Under the pieces are notes generated by a model that saw only the letters and a program-made list of their open reading frames with translations, searched no databases and had not been told where the DNA came from. From NCBI GenBank assembly GCA_028641055.1, contig CM054058.1:238128187-238192186 (forward strand): a stretch of 64,000 nucleotides of DNA. Direction: 5' to 3'. Position numbers and translations under genes: made by a program. How positions within the stretch are numbered: position 1 is the stretch's first letter; each line of letters starts with the position of its first letter. Below are positions 1 through 8,588 of the stretch, one piece after another. Origin of the DNA: Alopecurus myosuroides (lineage: Eukaryota; Streptophyta; Magnoliopsida; Poales; Poaceae).

Positions 1-480
1 AAATAATTTGGTACGTTGTTCATAACGGGATGAAAAGTTGAAGCAACTGAGCAAACAAAACGTAGGTGGATGTTAGATAGGTTACGATTTTTTCCCTAAG
101 ACGCTCCGGCGACTAGGGTTTCTTCGCCTCCACGCCTCGGATTCGTCCTGGAGTGGAGTTTCTTCGCAAATTTCGCCTCCGATTCAACTCAGATATACGC
201 GACTTATCCTACCTCTTGGATTCTCACGGCTATTTTGATCCTTTTCTACTTGCTACTTTGGCCAGAGGGGCAAAACCCTAAAAATTCGGCGACTTTCTGA
301 TCGGCTCCGAAGATCCATCATGGCGACTCCACAATCGAGTGCAACAAGTTAGACGGGGTCGCAAGTCGACAGCGGACGGAGCACATTGATGATCTACTGC
401 TACAGTTGGGTATAGAAGAAGATGAGATTGATGATCTTGTGCTAGAGGAGGAGTTGGAGAACCCGATAAAAGAAACACGT
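1..480 (+). mobile_element. LINE 5' leader and start of ORF1, degenerate fragment
   Basis: Pyrimidine-rich leader with repeated 'tttcttcgc' words leads to an ATG at 320 that meets a stop after ten codons. In another frame, about 366-475 encodes a strongly acidic stretch containing GIEEDEIDDLVLEEELENP, which resembles the N-terminal part of plant LINE ORF1 (gag-like) proteins as I remember them. The shift between the ATG frame and this frame indicates decay. The matching 3' half probably lies at 2184-2931, the two being separated by a Gypsy LTR. The left edge is cut by the window. About 481-687 is AT-rich and unassigned. Confidence 0.45.
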
Positions 481-687
481 GATACATCAATAATATTTGC
501 TGTTGAGACAAACTTTTGTTTCCCTTTTTGAATGTGTGCCCCCCTATCTTTTAGAGACCTAGCAAGAGTAAAAGATATAACAATAATAACACTTGCCACA
601 CATTAGATAAAACGATAAAATCCATAAAATCCAACAAGAGATCACAAAGAAAACATAGGAGGTTCAACACAAATAACACGAGTACGA

Positions 688-2054
688 TGATAGGTCATAA
701 ACGTATCCTTAATTTCTGATGTTCCATGTTTTTTTTATTGTTTTCCACATGTTTGCTATACACTTTATGTCATTTTTATCGATTTTTCGGACTAACCTAT
801 TGACAAGATGTCATAGAGCCAGTTCCCTGTTTTATGTTGTTTTTAGTTTCAGAAAAGTTGTTCTAGAAATATTCTCGGAATTGGAAAATTCAAAAACCGG
901 AAGTCTTAGAATTCCCGATGGCACCCTGCAGGGAGGGGAAATCATCACCGGAGGGCTCTACATCACCATGTCTGCCTCTGGAGTGATGCGTGAGTAGTTC
1001 ATCCTTGGACTACGGGTCCATAGCAGTAGCTAGATGGTTGTCTTCCCCTCTTTATGCCACCATGTTTAGATCTCGTGAGCTGCCTAACATGATTAAGATC
1101 ATCTGTTTGTAATGCTACATGTTGTGTTTGTTAGGATCTGATGAATATTGAATGCTATGTCAAGTTGATTATCAATCTATCATGGTTATGTTATTTATGA
1201 TCTTTCATGCTCTCCCTTACTAGTAGAGGCTCTGGCCAAGTTGATGCTTGTAACTCCAAGAGGGAGTATTTATGCTCGATAGCGGGTTCATGCCTCCTTT
1301 TCATCTGTGCTCGAGTGACAGCAACGTGACAGATGGGGGATGTGTTGATATCATTAGGGAGAAAGCACCAATATTTTTATTGTTTACATTACACACTTTA
1401 CTTAAGACAATAATATTTTGCTTGCAACTTAATACCCGAAGTCTGATTAAATTATGTTCTGAGGATGGATTATTAGTCATAGATGCAGTGGGATAACGGT
1501 CTATGAATTATGTTGTAATGCCCACATGAATCACATAGTAATCATCATGTCTTGCATAGGCACTACGGTGCAGCCTTTATTTCTGTCAATTGTCCAGCTG
1601 TAATTTGTTTACTGCATATATTATCTATCTTTTATGGAGAGACACCACTAGTGAACCGCGGACCCCGGTCCATTCTTTTACACTGATAATACAACCACTG
1701 CTAACATTGTTTCCCTTTCATTCACTGCAATCACTGTTTTCCTTTCATTCACTGCAAACAAGTACTGTTTTCCACATTATACATCTAATTCTTTGTGTTA
1801 GCGAAACCGGTGAGATTGAAAAACCTCACTGTTTCGTTGGGGCAAAGTATCTTGTTTGTGTTGTGTGCAGATTCCACGTTGCTGCTGAGTCTGATAGTGC
1901 GTCCTGCCAACATCAGCTGTCATCAACCTTCAGAAGTGATTTTTTTCTCCTACTGGTCGATTAAACCTTGGTTTCTTACTAAGGAAAAACTTGTTGTTGT
2001 ATTCTTCATACCTTCCTCTTGGGGTCTCCCAGCGAACGTGTGTTCTCATGTCCT
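688..2054 (+). repeat. Gypsy LTR (TGATACGTCT type), forward copy
   Basis: Begins TGATAGGTCATAAACGTATC and runs through the landmarks of this Triticeae LTR type: 'cggactaacctattgacaag' near 788, the block 'ggtccatagcagtagctag' near 1015, 'ggagagacaccactagtgaa' near 1637 and 'gggtctcccagcgaacgtgtg' near 2022. The same block order appears in the reversed LTR at 31505-42963. The 3' end merges at about 2050-2055 into an inverted partial copy of the LTR start, so the true terminus is missing. No coding capacity. Family name not assigned. Confidence 0.6.
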
Positions 2055-2183
2055 CAGGCATCTTGTTAATAGGTTAGTCTCAGAAAATGCATAAAAATGC
2101 TATGAACTGTAAAAAAAAATATGGCAATTGATATAATAATAGCATGGATCATCAAAAATTATAGATACGTTTGAGATGTATCA
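2055..2183 (-). repeat. Inverted fragment of the same Gypsy LTR start
   Basis: Read on the minus strand from 2183, this begins TGATACATCTCAAACGTATC and continues through 'gactaacctattaacaagat', the first roughly 130 bp of the LTR type seen at 688, 28201 and 32342. It sits tail-to-tail with the forward LTR, so 688-2183 is bounded by TGATA...TATCA. The flanking pentamers (tacga and gagat) do not match, so this is not a simple insertion. Confidence 0.6.
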
Positions 2184-2931
2184 GAGATCATGACGGAGGC
2201 AGTGTCTCCAGTATTGTAGGTTATCCCCGAGCTAGAGGAGCTATGTGGGATGCCCTCTTCGCCTCTATCGATGATGTTTCCAGCGGAGTCACTTGAGGCC
2301 TTGGTGGTAGACTCGATGCCATCACCACCGCTGTTGGAGCCCAACCAGCCTCTCGCCTTTGCGGAGTGTGGAGAGTTGGTTGCTACTGTCACCCAGTCGC
2401 CTACGACCTTTTGCCAGGTGGCACGTGTGGGTGACGAGATCTTTGTAGAGGAGATTTACGACTTGCTCGCGAGCTTGAAGGTGGCTAGCTCTGAATCTTG
2501 CAAGAAGATTGCTAATCTCCTCTTAGGGAAGGCAACGAGAGGCAAAACCAAGAAGGTGGATAACTACCCTCGGGCTGCCATCCAAAAAAAGTCTATCATG
2601 AGTAAAGACAAGAAGAGTGGCAGCATGAGGAAGGCGTCTGATGCTGCTTAATGGTTGATCGTGTGTTTTTGGGCTGCCCTCTTGGTTTGGCTTTACTTCG
2701 TGGAGGTTGTGGTACCTTTTCTTTGCAGTCGAGGTTTCACTGTGTGTGTTGTGGTTGTGACGTGCGGTTAGAGAATTTCAAGCTTTGTGAGTAGCCCACA
2801 TGTGGTCTGCGGCCTGCTTGTGGTATGTTTGTATCGGTTTTCGCCCGGTTTTCTGTCGATTAACTGGTCAATTCTATTCTTCTTAATTGATAGATAAGGG
2901 CACAACTTTTGCCTCTACTTCGAAAAAAAAA
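2184..2931 (+). mobile_element. LINE ORF1 C-terminal part and 3' tail without ORF2
   Basis: An open stretch ends at 2651 with a basic, lysine-rich C-terminus (KKSIMSKDKKSGSMRKASDAA region). After it comes G/T-rich DNA and a typical grass LINE end, 'gataagggcacaacttttgcctc' with an A-run at about 2923-2931. No reverse transcriptase lies between the ORF and the tail, so this copy is either internally deleted or a non-autonomous form. It is probably the second half of the LINE that starts at 1. The ORF1 assignment rests on context and composition. Confidence 0.45.
2250..2651 (+). pseudogene. LINE ORF1-like C-terminal fragment, about 133 codons
   Basis: Open frame of about 133 residues. The N-terminal part is rich in Pro, Glu and Val. 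The middle contains 'FVEEIYDLLASLKVASSESCKK', with the last third strongly basic, as expected for the nucleic-acid-binding end of a retrotransposon gag-like protein. It is followed directly by LINE-like 3' UTR and tail. No zinc knuckle is visible in this piece. I do not recognise it as a host gene, and its first methionine is arbitrary because the upstream part was removed by the LTR insertion. Confidence 0.35.
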
Positions 2932-5001
2932 TCACGAAGAGGTGGTCGACGTCGGAAAAACGGTCGTCGACGTTGGTCTTAGGTAAGAAGAAGGTACTTT
3001 AGGTGAATCGAGGGAAAAAGAAACACATGAATCTTGCAAACCTCCTCTTGTGAATAATAAGAGGATAAATCCAGCAAATTGCACGTCCGTACGGCCACAC
3101 TCAACGCCAGTACCACCAAGACTGGCTGCACTGTAGACAAGTCCGTCCCAGGGAGAAACAGGACAGTACTACGTTAGTTATGTTGCTCCATCGTGTCAGT
3201 GTGCCGTGAGAGCAAGAGAGAGAGGTGACAGGAACAGTACCAGCAGTGTCCTGGCCCCTCCAATGAAAAAGGCGCGCGGGGGGCTAAATTAGGTGGAAGG
3301 GAGGAGAAATTAATTAGTGCACCGGTTTGGTCTGCATGCATGGCTTGATCATGCTTAGCTTTTCTTTTCCGTTGTCGAGCCAGCGAACGCGGCTCAATCA
3401 TGCAGGTTACTCATGCAAGCCAAGTGCACACCACGCCATCTTTTTCTGATGGCAACGCCCGGCCTCTCTGCTCGCGGTACGTACTCTGTTTCTGTTACTC
3501 TCCCGCGCGCGCCCGGCCAAATTGAAGCAGCAGCGAGCGACGTGAAGACGAATACACTAATTAGCCGGTCGAGACGTAATGTGATGTGTAATGCAGCCAC
3601 TTAGCAGTTAGCTTCGGGCTTTGCATAACTTCAAAGAGGAGCCACAATGATGCACCCATGTCCGCTAGTAGCTCCTACTCTTTTCCGCTCTCGTATTCGC
3701 CCTTTTACTTTCCTTTCTAGAGGAGGCATGTCGAGGTCAAGCTCCGAGACACGAGAGATCGAATCCTGCGTGATCTTTTCACTCCACGATATATAGAGAC
3801 ATGCACTCGCAGCGGTAACCAACTCCTTAATTATCAACGGGCCATCGATGGATGGATGGATTCCTTTTACATGTCACGCGTCAATCCTGCACACTACTAC
3901 CACGTAGTCCTGGTGTCGGTAACAAATTTGTATGGCTACGTTTATATACGTACTGTACTAGCTATCTCGTTCTTCTGCCTTTCCCTGTCACTAGCATCTG
4001 AAGTAATTTACGCCAAGTGGCAGTTGTCGTCGCCCCTGTCCCTGGGTACTAAAATTGGAGTTTCCTTGAAGAAATGAGCCGGTTACGTAGAAAAGGAAGG
4101 GATCGATAAAAGTCGTCAACATATTATGCTCTCTCTTTTTGGCGATGAGTTTTTTTTTTCTCATCTCTGTGAGGCCAGCTTGTGTTTTAACCACGTACTC
4201 CTGCAGCTAGCTCGACTGGAATGGAAAAGCTGCCAACCTTGCCGAGATAACTTGAGCAGAAGAATTGGTAAAGAAGATTGCTTAAAATGTTACATATGCA
4301 TATCATCTCGATCCAACATGCATGCATGTCTTCATTTTTACTCTACATGCATGTCTGCCTGGCAAGTGGCCAACAAGTGCATTCACCATTAGGGCATTAG
4401 CTCTGTTGTATGACCAATATATAAGCGACCAAATCCATCTCTATTCTCTTAAGTCAACGAGACCTAGACAAACGCTCTGCATTTCAAATTAAGCCACATT
4501 GAGTGTCATGCATTCCAGTCATTCATCCAGAACATCTGCCTTCGCATTTCGCAAGGCTAGAAGTGCAATATGAATGCCGGGTGCACGATTATTTATGTAA
4601 TATAAGGGTGCACGGTTATGTGGGTATCTCACACCGGCCGTCCATGCATGCAGTTGCAGTTGCATACTTGCAGTAGAAGACCACAAGCGGCACAACCGTT
4701 ATAGGAAGGCTATGCTAGCTAGCGCGCTCTGTGAACATACACATAGATGCAGCAAGTTGGAAGCTAACCCCGACCCTGATAGGTTACCAAACGCTCACGG
4801 CCGTGCGCACGGGTGGTCTCCGTGCTACGCTATCCCTGCATGCTTTCTCCAACGCACGCTAGCTAGCAAAGCCTTTCCCCTCCCGGCCGAGCGGAGCGGA
4901 CACATCCCCAAGGCACGTCACTATCCATGCGGCTGTAGTAGCCCTTGCACACACACTCTCGAACGGGGTGTCATCATTTGGCACTAGCCTTCAAGCCACA
5001 C
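2932..5001. other. Gene-free, low-copy-looking intergenic DNA
   Basis: Only short ORFs without recognisable domains occur here. The composition is mixed, with many 'catgcatg' and 'gctagctag' words typical of low-copy grass intergenic DNA. I see no RNA gene, no complete transposon ends and no splice-coherent coding series. It could hold promoter or UTR parts of an unrecognised gene. Confidence 0.4.
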
Positions 5002-5027
5002 TAAGGTCATCTCCAGCGGGGCTGCTC

Positions 5028-5054
5028 AAATGCGGACCAATTTGGTCCGCATTT
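5028..5054. repeat. Left subterminal palindrome of the Harbinger element
   Basis: Thirteen bases (5028-5040) are repeated exactly inverted at 5042-5054 around a single central base. Outside this, 'gctgctcaaa' and 'tttgagcagc' (5021-5030 and 5061-5070) extend the inverted symmetry. Subterminal palindromes may serve as transposase or Myb-protein binding sites; that role is inferred. Confidence 0.85.
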
Positions 5055-5282
5055 TGTCTGTTTGAGCAGCCGTCCGTGGCCGTGTCCGGCCGGATTTGGG
5101 CCGTGCACCCAGCGAGGCTGCTCATTTAGTGGCCGGACATTAAATTTTCTTTTTCTAGTTTTTTCTTCTCATCCATACTTTGAGCCTAAAACAAACACAA
5201 AACTAAATAAAATACAAGTTATTTATTACAAATTTGACCGTTTAGTAAGAAAACAAATAAGTCTTAGCTAAAATAAAAAAAA

Positions 5283-6584
5283 CTACTGGTTTCCAACGAA
5301 GTTCCAGATGTGTTGCACCAAATCATCCCGAAGTGTGAGGTGGGTGTCCTGATCACGCAACTCGTACTGGAAGTCGATGAAATCCGCAAATGTTGCCACT
5401 CCTGGCTGGGGCTGCACGTTCTCACCCTGAAACAACCAGTTCTCGTCGTAGACGCTATCATCGCGCTCATCCTCTATGATCATGTTGTGCATGATCACAC
5501 AAGCAGTCATCACGGACCACATAATCTCCGGGCTCCATGTTCGAGCAGGGTGGCGAACAATAGCCCATCGAGATTGAAGCGCACCAAAAGCACGCTCCAC
5601 ATCCTTTCGGACACTCTCCTGCTCTTGGGCAAACCGCTTCCTCATCTCACCTTGAGGATTGGAGATGGTCTTCACAAAGGTAGCCCACTGGGGATAGATA
5701 CCATCTGCCAGGTAGTATCCCTTTGTGTAGTGGTGGCCGTTGATATCATAGCTCACCTCGGGGGAGTTGCCTACGGCAAGTCTGCCAAACACCGGAGAGC
5801 GCTGGAGCACGTTGATATCATTGTGTGAACCTGCCATGCCGAAGAACGAGTGCCAAATCCACAGATCATGCGAAGCAACTGCTTCGAGAATAACCGTGCA
5901 CTCACCAACATGGCCCTTGTACTGCCCCTGCCAACCAAATGGGCAGTTCTTCCACTCCCAGTGCATACAATCGATGCTTCCAAGCATCCCAGGCCACCCT
6001 CTGCTCTCGTTGATCGACAACAGACGCTGAGTGTCGGCAACAGTAGGTTCCCTCAAGTACTCCGGGCCGAACACCTGAACCACAGCTTCACAAAACTTGT
6101 ACATAGCCTCCAGGCACATTGATTCACTCATACGCAAGTACTCGTCAACCAGATCACCAGCTACTCCGTATGCAAGCATCCGAATTGCCGCGGTGCATTT
6201 TTGATAAGAAGTGAAACCAAGCTTACCGGTGGCATCAGGCTTGCACTTGAACCAATCGTTGTAGTCGAGGACGCCGAGCCGAATGCGGTTGAACAAGTCC
6301 CTTTTCATCCGAAAACGGCGCCGGAATAGCTTCGCCGTGTACACCGGATTGGTGGGGTGGAAGTAGTCGTTCCACAGCTGCAAATGGCCGGCCGCTCTGC
6401 CCCTTTCCAAGCCCGGCGCACGGCCGGGGATGGACCCTCTGAACACCGGCCGCATCCTTGCGATGTGGTCATTGACCACGAGAGTGGCAACGAGGATGTC
6501 GCTCTCGTCCTCGGAATCGGAGTCCGACGAGGACGAGTACATGATGAAGTTGTTGAAGAAGAACTCGTCGCCGCTATCCGCCAT
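5283..6584 (-). CDS. PIF/Harbinger transposase (DDE superfamily endonuclease)
   Basis: A 433-residue protein read from the ATG at 6584 (MADSGDEFFF) to a stop at 5283. The frame stays open upstream to 6872 but without an ATG, and that stretch is Pro/Arg-rich GC leader, so 6584 is the preferred start. An acidic Ser/Asp stretch (residues 17-29) is followed by a helical DNA-binding-like part. The DDE_Tnp_4-type catalytic core follows: D205 in GSIDCMHWEW, D256 in GSHNDINVLQRSP and E330 in DVERAFGALQSRW, with YYLADGIYPQW at 291-300. All three acidic residues are present and there is no internal stop, so it could encode active nuclease. PIF/Harbinger transposition usually also needs a Myb-like partner, which would have to come from elsewhere. 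Confidence 0.93.
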   Translation of the reverse strand: MADSGDEFFFNNFIMYSSSSDSDSEDESDILVATLVVNDHIARMRPVFRGSIPGRAPGLERGRAAGHLQLWNDYFHPTNPVYTAKLFRRRFRMKRDLFNRIRLGVLDYNDWFKCKPDATGKLGFTSYQKCTAAIRMLAYGVAGDLVDEYLRMSESMCLEAMYKFCEAVVQVFGPEYLREPTVADTQRLLSINESRGWPGMLGSIDCMHWEWKNCPFGWQGQYKGHVGECTVILEAVASHDLWIWHSFFGMAGSHNDINVLQRSPVFGRLAVGNSPEVSYDINGHHYTKGYYLADGIYPQWATFVKTISNPQGEMRKRFAQEQESVRKDVERAFGALQSRWAIVRHPARTWSPEIMWSVMTACVIMHNMIIEDERDDSVYDENWLFQGENVQPQPGVATFADFIDFQYELRDQDTHLTLRDDLVQHIWNFVGNQ

Positions 6585-6891
6585 TTTTTTGGGCCGAGGT
6601 CGGGCAGGCACACGGACGAACAGCTTGTGTGCGCCCGTGGAGGTGGGGGGAGGTGGAGCGGGCTGTACGAAGGCCGGTGAGCCTCCTGCGGGGCAGGCGG
6701 TGGCGCGGCGGCGTGGGAGGGAGTTGGGGGGAGGTGGACGTCGCCGGCGAGGGGCCGAACGGTGGGCGTGGTCGCGAAATCGGCGACCTATCGGCGGCGA
6801 GGTGCGTCGCTGGCGGCGCGGGGGGGGGAGGAGGGGGTTTTTTGCGGGCCAGGGAGTGTGTCCACGGGACACTTTTGTTGTCCGCGGGGCT

Positions 6892-6927
6892 GCTCAAATC
6901 TGACCCAAATTTGGGTCAGATTTGAGC
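6892..6927. repeat. Perfect 36-bp palindrome near the right end of the Harbinger element
   Basis: The 36 bases equal their own reverse complement (half-site gctcaaatctgacccaaa). Just outside, 'tgtccgcgg' on the left and 'ccgcggaca' on the right extend the potential stem with a few unpaired bases. It parallels the left subterminal palindrome and shares its 'gctcaaat' core. Function is unknown; a protein-binding or hairpin-forming site is plausible. Confidence 0.9.
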
Positions 6928-7051
6928 ATCCGCGGACAAAAAAACGGACCGCGGTCCGTATGAGCAGCGCCGCTGGGGCCTGGTTTTGGCCCAGGCTGCT
7001 CAAATCCGGCCGGTCCGGGCCAAATGAGCAGCCCCGCTGGAGATGTCCTAA

Positions 7052-7519
7052 CCAGCACCAGTATAGTACTGCTACTACAAGTCTATAACCGATTTCCCGT
7101 ACAAGTAGAACTTATAACTAAGTAGATTCGTCGTATCGTTTTCTGTTGTGCGCGCTGTGGCTGACAGCGTCTTTTGCTTAGGACAGGATCGGATTGAACC
7201 GTGCTCGTATCTGCATTATTGTAGTCGATCGGTCGTTAGGAAATGCGTTTCACAAGGCCTGGAGGCCAATAGTCTAAGCTACTAGTACGAGATACAACGA
7301 CACTATTATGCATGCTTTTTGCGCATAAGTTATATCTCCTTTTCCCTGGCGTGGTGTGGGAGCTAAGTGCGGGTTGCCGGCCGGGTTCTCCTGCACGCTG
7401 CGGCTAGTGGCTTTTAGGAAGCCTGCAGCTGCAGGGCCCCTCCGCCTTTTAGCATGTGTACTGGAAGCGGCATGATTGCACCATTGATCGCCTTCTCAAG
7501 CCACGCACTCCATCGTATG
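7052..7519. other. Intergenic DNA between the Harbinger and Stowaway elements
   Basis: No gene, RNA or transposon termini recognised. Composition is similar to 2932-5001, suggesting the same low-copy stretch continued after removal of the Harbinger insertion. Confidence 0.4.
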
Positions 7520-7521
7520 TA

Positions 7522-7645
7522 CTCCCTCCGTTCAACAATAGATGACTTGCATTTGTCTAGATATGGATGTATCTAGACACTAAAATATGTCTAGATACAT
7601 CCATATATAGAAAAGTGGAAGTCATCTATTGTTGAACGGAGGGAG
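7522..7645. mobile_element. Stowaway MITE (Tc1/mariner type), 124 bp
   Basis: Long terminal inverted repeats begin CTCCCTCCGTTCAACAATAG, and the right end reads the same inward. The element is flanked by the TA target dinucleotide on both sides (7520-7521 and 7646-7647). The interior also folds back ('tgtctagatatggatgtatc' against 'gatacatccatatatag'), so the whole element can form one hairpin. It is non-coding, and mobilisation would depend on a mariner-like transposase elsewhere. Confidence 0.95.
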
Positions 7646-7647
7646 TA

Positions 7648-7949
7648 TGTGATACCAACCAATCGGCCGACCCGACTCGATCGTACGTGGTACAAGTAGA
7701 ACTGAGCGCATCTCTGTATCTTGCCTTTTCATTCCCATCGAGTAGTACGTTGTTACCTTTGCTTACGCGAGTTTGTTCTGCTGCCTTGGCGCACGGCTGT
7801 TATTTTCCAGCGTCTCTCTTTAGTTTCTTCTTCACAGATGATGCGACCAAAGCGGTTATCATGTGATGTTTCACCTTTCAGTGGTAACTTTCGCCTTTGA
7901 ACATTTTCTACGACACAAAAGCGGTTATCATAGTTCAGTTAATCAGTGG
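7648..7949. other. Intergenic DNA upstream of the LINE, with a 14-bp direct repeat
   Basis: No gene seen. The word 'aaagcggttatcat' occurs at about 7849-7862 and again at about 7918-7931, 69 bp apart. It may be part of an insertion footprint, but the intervening DNA has no recognisable element. Confidence 0.4.
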
Positions 7950-8588
7950 GGGTCTGTGATGACCACCGCTCCCACGGCGACCACCGCTCCCACGGCGATC
8001 TCGAGCCGTCCGCAGCCCACCGGAGCAGACCGATGGTGTGCTAGATACTACTCCCGTGCATCGCGTCCCCCTTTGTGGGCCGTGGGCGTACTGGAGTGGG
8101 ATGGCGGAGCTAGGGTTTCGCTCAGCCGGGAGGATGGTTGCGAGCTTGATCGATGCATCGGAAATTTCGTTACCGGAATTCATGTCGGAGCCACCGTTGG
8201 ATTTGCCGGATTTGTGGCCAGGGTTGGACCACGTCTACACCAACCAAATCCGTGTACCGCGGCGGGGTTGTCACGCGACGCGGGGCCAGGAGAGCGAGAG
8301 CACACTGGGGGGCCCAGTTCCCCGTCTCCTCGACTCGCGACAATGGCGGGCCCTTCGGTCCCAGCTGCCAGAGCGACTGAGATATACTCTACTATCGCAT
8401 CCGATGCGCCCGAGACAATCGCCATTCGCTCCCCTCCCCCTCTCCGCCCAAACCCTAGACACTGTGGGATCGTGTTCGTCAAGCTCAGATCCAGTCCACG
8501 CCCCACCGTCCCTCCGGTGACTGAACCACGAGAGTGGAGAGGAACGCATTCGGGGGACACCAGATCATACGCCAGGGTTCTAAGATCT

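Larger units (their letters stand above)
5005..7048 (-). mobile_element. Complete PIF/Harbinger DNA transposon (2044 bp)
   Basis: The ends are terminal inverted repeats: GGTCATCTCCAGCGGGGCTG on the left and GGACATCTCCAGCGGGGCTG read inward on the right. They are flanked by the 3-bp target duplication TAA (5002-5004 and 7049-7051), the signature of PIF/Harbinger insertion. It contains one transposase gene on the minus strand and long subterminal palindromes at both ends. The second, Myb/SANT-like ORF found in many autonomous PIF/Harbinger elements is not seen; only about 275 bp and 465 bp of non-transposase DNA remain. The element is probably recent, because the transposase frame is open. Confidence 0.92.

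Noticed and set aside
6585..6872. Longer N-terminus (96 extra residues) for the Harbinger transposase
   Set aside because: No ATG in that stretch and Pro/Arg-rich leader-like composition; the ATG at 6584 fits better.
5310..6925. Plus-strand ORFs opposite the Harbinger transposase
   Set aside because: No domains; they mirror the transposase and its GC-rich leader.
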